In this document: in pieces, positions 11,615 through 23,541 of the stretch
Numbering within the stretch: position 1 is the stretch's first letter
How the letters are laid out: each line of letters opens with the position of its first letter
From: Thecaphora thlaspeos
Taxonomy: Eukaryota; Basidiomycota; Ustilaginomycetes; Urocystidales; Glomosporiaceae
Reading direction: 5' to 3'
DNA length: 64,000 bases
Assembly (NCBI GenBank): GCA_900291925.1
Contig: UWYS01000016.1
Span: 310,001-374,000 of the forward strand
Made by a program: the position numbers and the translations under genes
The notes under the pieces: model-generated
Databases searched by the model: none
The model's input: the letters and a program-made list of their open reading frames with translations, nothing else
What the model was told of the DNA's origin: nothing

Positions 11615-14098
11615 CGTGGGCTATCTAGAATCGGCTCTTGGCTCGAGAGATCGATGCGCAAAAAAATGTGTAGATTCTAACGGACATTGGAGAACGGAAT
11701 GAGGAGAGAGCAGAGGAGTGAAGGGTCAGTGTACAGACTCTACAGTTCGACGCCGAATCGCGGGCTAGCCCGAAGCAGCCCGAAGACGCTCTAATCCGCC
11801 GAGGCGAGCTTGCAGGGCGGGTCCTTGGCCGGCTAGGCACAGGGCACCACCCCGCTGCGAGCGGTAGCATCCTGCTCTCGAAGCATTCATTGTGTGTGCT
11901 GAGCCGAGCAAGTATCGAGGTTGTCGGTATTGTAGTCCTTGGCAGGAGTCTTCGGGCTTGTCAAGGACAGATCCTGTTGCCGTCTCGGCCCGTACCACCT
12001 GTCTTCGCGCTAGCGACGTCGCCTCCTGATCGCAGTCTGTGGCGATCAATCCGCCCACTGCCTCCACGCGGTGCGCCAACGAGTCTCCGCGCCCCTGACT
12101 TCTACCTGGTCGTCCTGCCGAAGGAAAAGGGCCGATCCAACACTTGAAGGGACGTGTGTGAACCGATTCAACTCACCTGACGAATCGTGAGAGCAATCTG
12201 AGGCGGCTAAGACGATTTGCGAGCGCTGATCAGCCCTGTCAAGAAGAAGGCCAGTTCGTGGCGCTTGTAAACGATTTGGAGATGAAGCGATGTCTGGTAC
12301 AGACTGCTGCAATTCGCGAAGCTAGTCTAGCGATGTGTAGCGGGGCGAACGCCTCGCTTCCTACAACGTCGAGGAGGAAAGGTGGGGAGAAAGGAGGATG
12401 CTGGCGAGGCCCGCAAGCTGAGCTCCGCAAGCTGAGCTCCGTCCGGAAGAGGGAATGGACGTTGAAGCGATGGTCGTGCTCGTGTGCGGCTGATGGACGT
12501 CGGGCGGTACTGCGCAGGCAAGGTCGAGGGAAACCTTGGCGGAAGAGTACGCTGAGAGAGAGAAGGGGCGTATACGGCTGTTGTGGAGAAGAAAGGATCA
12601 AGAGTCGCGTAGATGGACAAGGGAACGATGAAGGAGGGAGCGAGGATGATGTCGGTGAGAGGTAGAGAGGGGAAAGGAAGGAGGAGGGAGACAGCTTGCT
12701 GCCTGGGGAAGAGGAGGCTGTATATTCGAAGCGGGCCAACAAGGGTGGGGAAGAAGAGACGCCGAGCGAGCGAGCGAGGGCGGCCGCATGCACGTGCCCT
12801 CAAGGCACGGACCAAGTAAGGGAGGTGGATCGATCCCAGACGTACGGCAGCCCTCCCCTCGCTCTCGCCCCGCCTAGCTTCCATCTCCGAAAGGTCACTG
12901 CGTCGTCCAGCCCCACCACATATGCCACGCCTGGTGCTTCCATCCAGCTGCTCCCGCTCCGTTCTCTCGACCAAGGGAAGGGCCAAGTAGTTTGGTCGAT
13001 TTGATCGCCCTGCTGTCGTTGGTTGGGATGGGGTTGCGTTGTGGAGGCCGGCCGCTTCATCGCGCCAAATCCAAAAAACGTCAAGCCACCACTCCGGGCC
13101 TGGGCGAGCACGGGCCATGCGCTCCGGCGCCAGCGAAAGAGCGACGGATGTCCTGACGCTTCGGTCGACGCTCCTCGTCGCCATCAGCCGTCGACCCCTT
13201 CAACCATTGGCGTAGAAAGACCACGTCCCGGGTCATAATGCAGATCGCGCCGTTGCTTGATCATCGAGGCTCCACAGCGAGCCGAGTGGGCAACAGAACG
13301 CTTGAGCAGCCGTCTCACCAGATCAAGGGACCTTCAGCTGCGGCGGCGCGAGCGCAAAGCCGGCGCTCCCCATCTTGGAGGCCAGCGAGGCTTAGAAATC
13401 GCGATGCGAGCATCACGCATCAACCTTTGGGGGACGGCTGTTGGGGTTCGTAGTTTGGCGGCCCAAGGGTCCACGAAACTGTTTTTCTGGCCGGCAGGGT
13501 CAAAAGGACAAAGCTTCCGGAATCGGGAAAAGAATTCATCGGCTGCCGTTGTTCTAATTAGATCAAATCGAGATCGGAAAGGTCCCGAGACGCGAGGCGA
13601 GTCACATCTCGTGCGAGAAACCTCGAAATTGGCTTCTACACACGCCTTCCGCTGTCTTCCTCCCGTGTCGCGGTGGAGGCCTCCTGGCGTCAAGCGCAGT
13701 AGCCTGGCAGGCTGGCGAGGCTCGAGCACGAAAGGCCAGGCGCAATTCTCTATTATCACATCACACTCGGACACCCCTGGCCAAACACACACAGCTTAGC
13801 CCTGCACTTGCTTTCGTCACAACCACCATCAGCATCACCACCGCCCACCCGAATCGCCCACCAGCTCACATCGTCCGCATCCAACCACGCCGCTCCACTG
13901 TCATCCTCTCTCTCGGAACACAATCCGCCGCCGCACAGCCCCCCGCCACCCGCTTTCGCACTTTGGGAGAGAGCATCCGTGCACAGTCCGACTCCAAAGC
14001 CAAATTCACCATCGCCATACCGCACGCCTTTGTCCCTACCTTGCCCTCGCTACCAAGTCGTACGAACCCATCTGACACATTCCTCTGGAGCACCCACA
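11615..14098. other. Intergenic region, shared upstream of ACC1 (-) and bZIP (+)
   Basis: About 2.5 kb between two divergent genes. It is pyrimidine-rich on the minus strand over 12.3-13.1 kb, as expected for the ACC1 promoter, and pyrimidine-rich on the plus strand at 13.8-14.1 kb before the bZIP start. An imperfect AGCTCCGCAAGCTG duplication lies near 12419-12441. A minus-strand frame of 285 codons (12327-13184) is open, but its composition looks non-coding (see rejected). Confidence 0.4.
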
Positions 14099-16097
14099 AT
14101 GGCGGCAACTCAGGTCGCTCGCAACAGCAGTTTCAACGGCTTCGACGAGTTCCTCAACCTGCCGGCCTCTCCGGCCCTCACGCCTCGTCTCCCGCCTGCT
14201 AAACTGGCCCAACAGCAGACGCCAACCCCTTTCGTCCACCTTCCCTCTACCAACACCGTCCCTGCCTCGCCTGCAGCGTCGATGGGCGCCATTCACTCCG
14301 CTTTCAACATGCGCAAGGTGGGACTGGACGAGAACCAGCCTCCTCCGCCGCCCGGCTCATCTCCGGAAGCCCTTTTCGTAAGTCCAATGGATGCCCTGTT
14401 GCGACCTGCGCCTGTCGGAGGACACCTACCTGCCAGCTGGCCAAGTGTTTCTACCCAGAGAAAGACTTCAGGTCAAACTGACTCGTCCCTCTCCCGCCTT
14501 GTCCCTTTTCTGCCCGCCTTTACAGCGCTACTACCTTGCAGCTGAGCTGCGCAAGGCTGGCACCCGGCCCGATGAGGCCTTGCTCGATCGCTACGTCAAG
14601 AACCACTTTGAAAGCCTCTTCAAGAATAAACAACCGCCCAACTCCAACGCTACCGCCACGGCAATGAGGGCTGTAGCTGGACCATCGGTGTCGATCAAGC
14701 CTGCCGCACCGACCTCGGTTGCGGAGCCTATCTCTCTCCGGCGTCTTCCAGTGCCTCGAAAGACGCCTGCCACTGCCCCCGCCACTGCTACTGCTGCGCC
14801 CGTAGCGAGCACTTCGTCGCAGCCTGCCTTGGTCGCGACGGTCGATGCGTGCTCGCCGCCCGAGCTCCAGGTGTCTGAGTCGCCCTCGCTTTCGGCCAAG
14901 AGTCTTTCGTCGCTTCCGACTCTTCCAGCCCTGGAGCCCGTCGACGAGAACGCGGAGTTCGACTTCGCCACGAAGGACTCTTTTGCAGATCTTACAGATC
15001 CCGTCATGGACGCTTTTGACTTCAGCGGGGTTTCGGGGATCGACAGCCAGGTCCTTAGCGCGTCGGCTTTCCGTCGAGAACCCCAAGAGTCGGTCTCGAT
15101 CGATCCACACATGATGCAGATGGACACCGCATCCTCGTTCGACCTTCTCGGAAAAGGTGCGTTCGCCCACAATGCGGTCGCCCCATCACAGCAGGGCGAC
15201 GTCACTGCGATGTGGGAAGATGGTCTGTCCGACCTGGATGACGAAGACAGCAAGGACAACCTGACCACAATGCTGCAGCTGCTGCAGCAGGGCCAGCAAC
15301 CCGAAATCCCGTCTTCGTCATTTGCCATGTTCCGACCCGGTACGGTCGACGGCGACGGCGACGGCGACGATAGCCGTGAATCGACTCCGGCCGCCGGGCA
15401 CTCGTCCTCCGGTGGCTTCGTTTCGAGGGCAAGCGCGTTCCCCAAAGATGTCAAGCCAGATCCCGAAGAGTACAAAAAGCTGAGCAGCAAGGAGAAGCGG
15501 CAGCTGCGCAACAAGATCTCGGCGCGCAACTTTAGAACGCGCAGAAAGGAGTACATCGGTCACCTCGAGGAGCAGGTGGCCGACCGCGACTCGATCATCG
15601 AAGGTCTCCGACAGCAGCTGTCCCAGGTGGCGATGGAGAAGACCTCGCTCCAGGAGGAGGTGCGCATTCTCAGGTCCAAGACGATCTCACAGACTGACGT
15701 CGGCAAGATCCTCGAGGCGCTTCAGAAGAATCTTCCGCTCGTCACCACGACCCCGGCCATGCCGGCGCCCGCCAGCGTCGTGAGCAGCGGCCACGTCGGC
15801 CCGAGCTCTGCTACTGTCGCCGCCGATTACAGCGCCATGGCGCCGTTGACCCCGAGCGCCTTTCTCGATTTTGCCGACAGCTCGCGCCCTGCCACCCCGA
15901 CCGGCACCGCACCGTTCGGCAGCGGCGCCGTGGCCGGCTCACCTCGCGCGTCGTCGCCTCGACCGTCGCTGCTGCGCCGATCGTCGCCCTCGCTGATCGC
16001 GCAGCCCAACACCAAGAAGGACGTTGGACCACAGTCGAGCTTCTGGGGAGGCATCGGCGGTGGTGCCAACGGTCAGAGTTTCACCTCGGTCTGCTAA
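14099..16097 (+). CDS. bZIP transcription factor
   Basis: Nuclear sequence-specific regulator; target genes cannot be told from sequence. Exons 14099-14377 and 14526-16097 (GTAAGT...TTACAG) give about 616 residues. The ATG at 14099 (ACAATGGCG, MAATQVARN) is preferred over the longer open frame upstream, which starts without a good context. After the splice comes RYYLAAELRKAG. The middle is Ser/Thr/Pro/Ala-rich and acidic. The basic region is KEKRQLRNKISARNFRTRR, near residue 450, followed by a leucine zipper (HLEEQVADRDSIIEGLRQQL) of about five heptads and a Ser/Pro-rich tail. The NxxSARxxRxRR core identifies bZIP; this type of basic region is common in basidiomycete bZIP proteins of unknown role. 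Confidence 0.9.
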
Positions 16098-16837
16098 GGG
16101 GTCCAACGCTTTCCTTCGATGGACCTCAGTTGCTCCGTCCGCCGCTCCCCCTATATCCCTCGCCCGAAGGGGTGCTCTCCTCGTCAATACACAGAGCTGC
16201 CCATACACAACCTTCTGCTCGTTTCGCCACCACGACGCTTCCGAACCACCGCTTCTAGAAAATCATTTCGCATCGTCGACCCTTCGACTGTTTCGTCCCT
16301 TCATGTCTGTATTCCTTGTCCACAGCTTTCGCCACAAACAGCACGCATACCGTTCTCGCTCCATTCATCCGTCTCAATTCTTGTCGTCGAGTCGCCCGCT
16401 GGTGCTGTTCTTCTATCGCTAGACCCTGCGGTTGCTGTCCTTTTCTTTTGTCTCTGTTTAGCACCTCGCCTCGTCGTTCCACCTAGTAGTTCGGTTCTCT
16501 TGATATCGAACCTCGCCGACGAGAGCCGCCCAGTGGTGGCTCATTCACCCCCCGAGGCGCCCTTAATTCCTTGGTCACCGTCGTCGTTTCTCATCTTCCA
16601 AGTAGTCACAATCCGTCATCTGAGATTTCACGCTTCGTCTATTTTTGAGCTGGTCTGTGCCGGTGTGGGATGAGGGCTTGCAAGGGGGAAGTACGGGATT
16701 GCAGCCGCAAGAGTGCCTTTCTATTGGATTGTTGCACCGAGCGATGGATTGCAAGGCAGGGAATGTATTGTACAAGGATAGGATCTCGAGCGGCGCAGAG
16801 AAGGTCGGGGATGTAAGGCATGGGAAGAAAATGGGAT
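16098..16837. other. 3' regions of bZIP (+) and TAF9 (-), convergent
   Basis: Convergent gene ends. Only T-rich UTR-like sequence on the plus strand and short chance frames; nothing else seen. Confidence 0.4.
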
Positions 16838-17781
16838 CTAGTCGTAATCTTGATCTTCGTCCAAGCTCCTCTTTACGCCTCTCTGTTCCTGCGATGGCAG
16901 CGAAGGTGGACCGTCGGTCGCCGCCATGCTCACGTCTGCGTCGCCAGTCGATGCTGGCTTTGATGCTGCATCCTGTGCGTCAGTCACCGTTGCAGTCGCT
17001 GACGTTGCAGGAAGCGCCGTAGTATCTTCATCCGCCTCGTCATCGTCATCGTCGTAGTCATCATCATCATCGACTAGCCTCTGCATCTTCGTCGTCGTTG
17101 CGGCTGATGGTTGTGGTAGGATGGTATGTCCATTCGAGCTCGAGCCAGAAGGTCCAGGACGAAGGACGGCAGGTTGCTCGACCTTTGATGATGACTCTTC
17201 CTCCTGTTCTTGCTCCTCGAATTCGTCAAAGTCGGGAGGAGGTGGGTTGGGGACGATGGAGAAGTTGACGTTGGTGAGACAGTGTTGTTGCGGCGGGAGC
17301 CTCACACCGTGACGATCCGAGATGGGCGGGAGAGGGACGGAGTTGAGCGACGTCGCCAGCGCCAGGATCGTCTGTTCGTTGATCGATGGTGCATCACAGG
17401 GCGATTTTCAGTCTACATCTGGCAGAAAAGGGCATTACGGGTCAGGGACGAGGGAGGAGGGGACGGGAGGAGACTTGCATCCTTTTCCGGCGGACTGGTG
17501 AAGCTATAGTTGACACGACTCTGTGTGGCGAGCGTTACATCGTCCAGCGATACGCTGCTCGTTCCCTGACGTGTGGAGGCGTGATCGGCATAGACGAGCG
17601 CGTCGTTGAGGACGTCGTAGGTGTATCGATGGGCAAACTCGAGCAGCTGGAGCAGGACGTCCGGTTCCACGTTGGACACGCCCATACTGGCCAGGATGAG
17701 AGCCATAAGCCGCGCATCGCGTGGTATGGGACCGCGGAGACCCGTAGAGGATTGCGAAGAGATGGTGGTGGCGGATGGCAT
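16838..17781 (-). CDS. TAF9: TFIID/SAGA subunit TAF9
   Basis: Histone-fold subunit shared by TFIID and SAGA, pairing with TAF6 in RNA polymerase II initiation. Exon 1 (17781-17479) carries the histone fold: PRDARLMALILASMGVSNVE, then LLEFAHRYTYDVLNDALVYADHA, then SLDDVTLATQSRVNYSFTSPP. Exon 2 (17371-16838) begins TILALATSLNSVPLPPISD, the conserved region after the fold, and ends in an acidic, low-complexity tail with a long Asp run. Predicted length is 278 residues. The intron joining them in frame has a GC donor (GAT|GCAAGT) and a good CAG acceptor; no GT donor gives as good a join. This looks like a genuine GC-AG intron. Confidence 0.88.
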
Positions 17782-19091
17782 CGTCGAATTCGACGACAGA
17801 GGGAGAGAGGGGAGGCCGGAGGAGATGGAGGCAAAAGGGAAGAAGGGAAGAAGGGATAGCGCTGGGGAGGCAGGCGACGGGCGACGGGGTCGTGCATGTG
17901 GAGTTGAGTGTTGTGTGACGTCGAGCGGATCCGAGCGGCTCTACCTTGGGTCTCCCAACCGCAGCTGGCTTGAGAGTTGTGTCAGTTTTCTTGCCTTTTC
18001 TGCTCGGCCCCGCCGCACAGAGGCCAGCGACGTAGTATATAAAGCTCGCGCCAACCGCGCTCTTGATCCCTCTTTCGCCCCTCACACCATCCCCAACATC
18101 CACCACCACCCCCGCCGCCTCGGTCAAGCCCACCGTCCCCGCACCCACACTCGATACCCTTCATGCAATAGCAAGCCATACCCTCGCCTCGCCAGCCCTC
18201 GATGCCAACAGCCTGCTCCCTCCCACCCCTGTTCTGTGCACCGCCTCGTCGACTATCCCTACTCGCACGCCTCGCCTCGCTCCTCCTCCCCACCCCGTTC
18301 CCTATTCTTAAGGCACATCCGAAGCCCCGCTACCTCTGATCTCCATAGGTATTACAAGGGGTCAAAATGTTCTGCCAACATCAACGCCTCGATCCCAATG
18401 ACAATAGGATGACGTCCCGCCCTCTACCAGTCTCGTCCGCACCGCTCTTTTCACCTGACAAGGTGCGAGCATCACGGCGAGCAGGGGGCCAGACAAGGTG
18501 GGCCAAGACTCAAAGCCGTAGTCCCGATCGAGTTGCTCATACGTCGGTCTACACTATTCGTTCGCCGACATTCCCTCCTATTCCCCTTTTATCTGCCTTT
18601 GCGACGAGGCCCCTCTGTGCTTTTTCTACGAGACGCTTGGAATTCATATTAATTGCTTCGACCGGAGAAGGTTTTCAAGGTTGCAGAGAGTGTGGTGGTT
18701 TCCGCTGATTAATCGATAGCGCAAGAGAGTGGGTACAATGTCGGTGTGCGAGGAGCATTCGAAAGAGGGTGTACAAGTGGTAGAGGGGTCGCACTGTCGA
18801 GTAGACCCAAGTGACGAAGAGAGCGTCTTGCGCTACATCATAGGGACGACGTTGGCCGTCAGAAGAACTAATGCAAGCCGATGAGACGAAAAGAGGGAAG
18901 TAGAGAAAGAAAATACGGATCAAAGGAACAGGAAAAAGTGCGGTGGCGGCGGCACCGTCTGGCGAATCGGCGTTATCAAAAGGCCGGGGGATTCGACAAC
19001 GTCCATCGCCACCAATCGAAACCCGCCGGGCAGCTCCAATGTGTGTGTGCTCGCTGTCTCACTGCTTCGCCGCCGCCTTCGTCGTCGTCGC
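17782..19091. other. Intergenic region between TAF9 and the Lys-Arg precursor gene
   Basis: Holds the TAF9 promoter, the 3' flank of the next minus-strand gene and, unexpectedly, a plus-strand TATA box at 18036 with pyrimidine-rich sequence behind it. An ATG-started plus-strand frame of 113 codons (18367-18708) and a 45-codon one at 18198 exist, but neither looks like a known protein. Confidence 0.3.
18036..18043 (+). promoter_or_regulatory. TATA box (TATATAAA), plus strand
   Basis: A perfect TATATAAA followed by G, about 250 bp upstream of the TAF9 start but pointing away from it. Pyrimidine-rich CCCTC/CACC sequence begins about 25 bp downstream, as at a transcription start. No clear gene follows, so it may drive a non-coding or very small transcript. 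Confidence 0.4.
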
Positions 19092-22000
19092 TCAGCTGAC
19101 AGCGGCGACGGCCATCCCGGCGCCACCCGCCGCGCCGAACATGTCGACGGAATTCATCTTGTTTTGCGCCTGCTTCTGCAACGCCAGACGCTGCTGCGGA
19201 GTGAGTGGGACCGTCGCGCCTGTACCGACGCCACCGATGCCGGTACCCAAGGTGTTTTTTGGGTCTGTCAACGTAGGCGATCGGCCCAGAGAGATGCCTC
19301 CGGCGCCGGGAAGACCTTTACCGCCGCTGTAGACGTTGAAGGGCACTCCGCCCGAAAAGGTCGCCGCCTTGTCCGTGAACGGTTGCGAGCCAGTCGCAGC
19401 CTTGGGCGCAGCGCCGCCCACTGCAGTGCGACCAGCAGCCGTAGTGGCAACACGACCGCCGCCCGTCTTGAGAAGAGGCGCCGCCAACGGTGCAAGACCG
19501 GCTACCGTCAGGGCAGTGTTCATCCCGTTGCCGCCGCCACCACCTTTCGCAACGGCGGTGCCGCCAGCCACAACGGTGCTACCGCCGGCCTCTCCTGCGA
19601 CCTTGGTTGCGGCGCCTGCACCGGTCTTGCCCAAGCCTTCGGCGACGGTGGTCGAGCCTGTTCTCGTGACGGCGCCTCTGCCTGCGCCGCCAGCGAACAA
19701 GCGGCCGAAACCTGCGAGCGACGGGAATCGGAGGAAAGCTCGATGTTCAGAATTCTATGCACTGCTCGGAACAGCGGACAAGGATCAGATGGTGAGACTC
19801 ACTTGGTACGAATCTTACAAACGTCCCAAGCATTCGTTTGGCCAGGCTGTCGCCGAGGATGGGAAGGAAGGGGTGAGGCATGTTTAGCTTTCTCCTGTCA
19901 GCAGTAGAATCGATCCAGTGTAGAAGGACGAGATTGAAGGACGAGAGATCACTCACCGATGGGTATGGGTAGGTTCGTTCTCGTCAGGTGTCGAGTTGGC
20001 GACGGCGTCGAGCGTGGCATCGTCGCGCTTCTTCAATGACCCGGTCGACCCGCTTACGCCACTGCCAATGCCTCCGCCGCCGCTGCCGCTCAGCAGGCCT
20101 CCGCTAGAGCCGCTTCCTGTCACGTGAAGCAGATTGGTTCCGGAGCCAGATCCAAGCTCAGACAGCAGACCGGAGCGGTAGGTCACAGGGGCGGGAGGCG
20201 CGGTACCCTGTGGCTGAAAGCCGGGCAACGTCGAGGGCAGATGCGGCGTCGCAGGGTTGTCGACCACCGCCTCAGGGTTGCCGACGCCCGGAACGGGGCC
20301 TTTGGCGTTGTAATAGGGCGTGGTGAGTGGGACCGCTTTCTTGGACTCCTTTTTGGCGATCGCCACAGCGCCCAAAATGGTGCCGATGGTCATCATCGCG
20401 GCACCCCATTGCAAACCCGAAACTGACAGAGCGCGCTTGCCCATGTCGCCAACGCAGTCGCCGCTGCCGTCCCCGTGTCGACAGGCAGAGTCTGCGCTTC
20501 GTTTCATCAATGGCGCCGAAGCGGGGTTGGTGACCGTCTGCCCGCCCAGCAGTCCGGTGGAGCTGCCAGTGCTGGGTGGATACGTGGAACCAGAACCGTG
20601 TGTGCTGCCACCGTATGCTCCGAGGAGACCGCCGCTGTAAGTGGGCCGAGTGGTCGAGCCGTAAATCGTTGAAGGTGCTACCGGCGAACTTGTGACCTCG
20701 TTCGGTGGCGGCTCCTTATAGTTGACATCAGGTTGGACGCCGGCAGCCTTCAGCTTGGCGACAAGCTCCATCTTCTTCTTCTTTATTTCCCTATTGTCAT
20801 CCCTTTCTTCTTCGCTATTGTTAGGCATGGAGAGGAGCATGGCACCGAGGCCCATCATCGTACCAAGAACACCAACGCCGAAGAGCTTTACGTTGTTGGA
20901 TTTCTTTTGTGCTGCTTTGATGAGCTCCGCGTCCGACAGCTTTGCTGCGACACTAGTACCCACGTTCCGCTTGAGAAGAGGCGTCGTTGTACCCGTTCCA
21001 GGGTTTCCAGGGACCGTCTGGCCCAAGATTCCGGGAGAGACCGGAATCGATGGGGACTTGTAAGAGAGCAGAGCGCCGTGATACGCCGGCGCAACGGCGG
21101 GAACGACGGGCGAGACCGGGGACTGCGGAAATGCCGGGCCACGTCCAGCGTAAGGGTTGGCCAAGCCTCCCGGAACGCCGTTTGGCACGCCGACGGCGCC
21201 GTAGACGTTGTCGTACTTTCCGCCGAGCGAATCGACCTTTTGAGCGTCTGTGGGGTTGTGCTTCCTTTCCTCCTTCTCCTTGTGCGCGCGGAGCACGGGC
21301 AGTAGGATGAGCGGAAGGGTAGCCAATGCCATGACCGAGGTCTTCCTCATACGAGAAAAGCTGAACATCCGCTTCTCCAGTCGCTGCGCATTCTCCTCGA
21401 CGGCTCCCGCCGAGCGCTTTTGGAGCGCAGAGGCGGCACGATCGCCTCCGCCAGCAGCAGCGCCATCGTCGTTATCGTTACCGTCGGTATGCGTCGCGGA
21501 TCGTGCCTGTAGGTGAACACCCTGACCACCCAGGAGACCGCCGGAGTAGGTCAGGCTGCCCGTGCCTCTTCCTAGACCGTAGCCGGCTCCGTTCTGCGTG
21601 GAGGTGCCTAGCAGACCCGTGGTCGACGTGCCGCCTAGAAGACCCGTGGTCGACGTACTGTCGGCGGCAGGGCTGTAGGTACTCGGCGGGGACGAGTGGG
21701 GTCCCTCGCCTGTGTCGATGCCGTAGGCTTTAGCCTGAGCCTCCAACGCCTGGATCTCACGGATGTGCGCTTGATCCGACTCGATCTTTTTCTTCGGATC
21801 TTCGAGCAATTTGCCAATGCCGGGAGCAACGGCGACCCCAATGCCCTTTGAAGAAGAACGAGGCATGGCAAACATGCGACTGTCCAGCGTCAAGATCAAA
21901 TTCACCCTGGTTGCCGTTGACTGGGACGCTCGAAACACTTACCAGACCCAAGAGCCCAGGGACTGTCGACGCAAGTGCAGCGCATCATGGATGGTCAGAA

Positions 22001-23541
22001 ATGAGGCGGTCAGCGATCAGCGTCTCCGTACATTGGACGTCGACCCGCCAGCTGAAAGCCCTTTTACTCACAAAGTTTTTTCATCAGCAAGCCGCGACGC
22101 TGCAGGACGTTGCCGACGTGCTGTGTATTCGGGGTATTTAGGGGAAAGGCGGAAAGGCAGCTCGATGCAGGAAGAAGGTCTCAGCATGTGCCGGCGAGAG
22201 CTCCGCTGGTGCAATCTCGCACTCACCGGTTCAGCATCGACTTCTCGAGCGAACAGAACGCTCCCTGCCATGTCGAGAATGTCATGTACAGCGCGACAGC
22301 GGTGGTGGGCCTCAGCTAACAAGCAAGGACCGACCAGCACCGGCTACTCTTACGCGTCACTCGGACGCAGAGATATCGTTTACGCAGAGTTACTCACTCT
22401 TCTTCTTGGTGAGGTTCTCGGTATGACTTTGCTTCGTCGACTGATCGACCGCCTCCTGATCCCGCTTCTGCACGCCATGAGACGCTGCACCCTGCTGATG
22501 ACCAGCGGTCGTCATTGGCGTGGAGCCGCCGGGCGCGTCGAGGAGGGCGCCAGGGATCAAGTTGCCGTCCGTGTCCCTGACCCATGATGCCGGCGGATCC
22601 ACAATGGCAGGAGCATCGGGCGGCTGGACGAAGGTCTTGACCGGGATAGCCCCGTTGTTCCAGGCGAACCAGAGGTTGACTAGACCGACCAACGAGCCTG
22701 GTGTGTTCGAGACAGGAAACCAAGCAGCAGCGACCATGCACAGATGCATGAAGGTCAGCATCGTCATGAGGCTCCTTGCCCATCCGTCGCCACACGAACT
22801 CACTGAGGACGGCGATGCCTGCTGAGGCCTTCTACTCGCGCGACGAGAGGTCGAATTTCGTCACGAAGCCCAGCGTCAGCAAGTGTCGTCGGGTCAAGGT
22901 CCCGTCGCGCCCAGCACTGCCACCTCAACGGCAGACTCACCACAACATTGTTGAACTTGACCGGCGCAGCGCCATGCTTGAGGTGATGATTGAGATCGGC
23001 GAGCTCCATGTGCTCCCTTTCCAGCTTCTTGGCGGCCTGATTCGCGTCCTCGAGCGACTTGACCATGCTCTCGAGCCGTGTCTTGCTTTCGCCGGTCGCG
23101 TGCGACGAGATCTGGTCGTGCGTTCGCGCGTCTTCAACTTGGTGCAGTGCCTCTTTCGATCCGTCGGCGGGACCGGCGCTGGTGGTGACATACCACTGCG
23201 GCTCATGACCGAGGCCGGTGGAAGTTGACGGACCCAAGCTGACGGATTCCATCAGCTCCTTGCCTTTGGAGATGACATCCTTTGCCTACAACGCGCCAAC
23301 CAAAGGGATACGACAGGGCGGACACGACTGGTCAGCTCGACCTTCGTGAAGCAGCCATGGGACTACCTAGACTCACGGCATCGACAGGAGAGGCGCGCTT
23401 GGCCTTCTTGAAGTGGTGGCGTCTACCGACAGATTGTTGATGCAGCTGCTCCTGTAGCGCGCTCTGCAGCGACGGTGGCGCGGCGCGTGCAGTGCTACAG
23501 ATCGCCAGGAAGGCCGCGACAAAAACGAGGTTGAAGTTCAT
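19092..23541 (-). CDS. Secreted precursor with multiple Lys-Arg sites and repeated hydrophobic modules
   Basis: I recognise no named family. Nine exons join in frame: 23541-23377, 23285-22941, 22818-22398, 22315-22227, 22120-22072, 21962-21943, 21845-19957, 19894-19803 and 19711-19092, giving about 1229 residues. The N-terminus is a signal peptide (MNFNLVFVAAFLAICSTARA). Lys-Arg pairs lie at about residues 48, 288, 506, 521, 655, 811, 833, 969 and 1012; some may be part of longer basic runs. Hydrophobic segments sit at about 190-225, 350-377, 532-549, 682-703, 835-860, 1014-1033 and 1088-1105, and several follow a KR and end in a Lys/Glu-rich stretch. Gly/Ser/Pro-rich linkers repeat GLLG or YSGGLLGG about eight times. 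The layout suggests Kex2-type processing into several amphipathic peptides. The alternative is a multipass membrane protein with chance dibasic sites. Exons 5-6 are the least certain. Confidence 0.7.

Noticed and set aside
12327..13184. 285-codon minus-strand frame upstream of ACC1
   Set aside because: Composition is that of a pyrimidine-rich promoter or leader, there is no recognisable motif and no splice-compatible start; treated as non-coding.
17621..18412. 263-codon plus frame over the TAF9 start
   Set aside because: It overlaps the TAF9 histone-fold exon in antisense and resembles no protein.
21863..21942. GACAG acceptor at about 21900 as the start of the large precursor exon
   Set aside because: With both upstream small exons included it puts the exon out of frame; the later TTCAAAG acceptor keeps frame and gives a module like the others. 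It stays possible only if the 49-bp exon is skipped.
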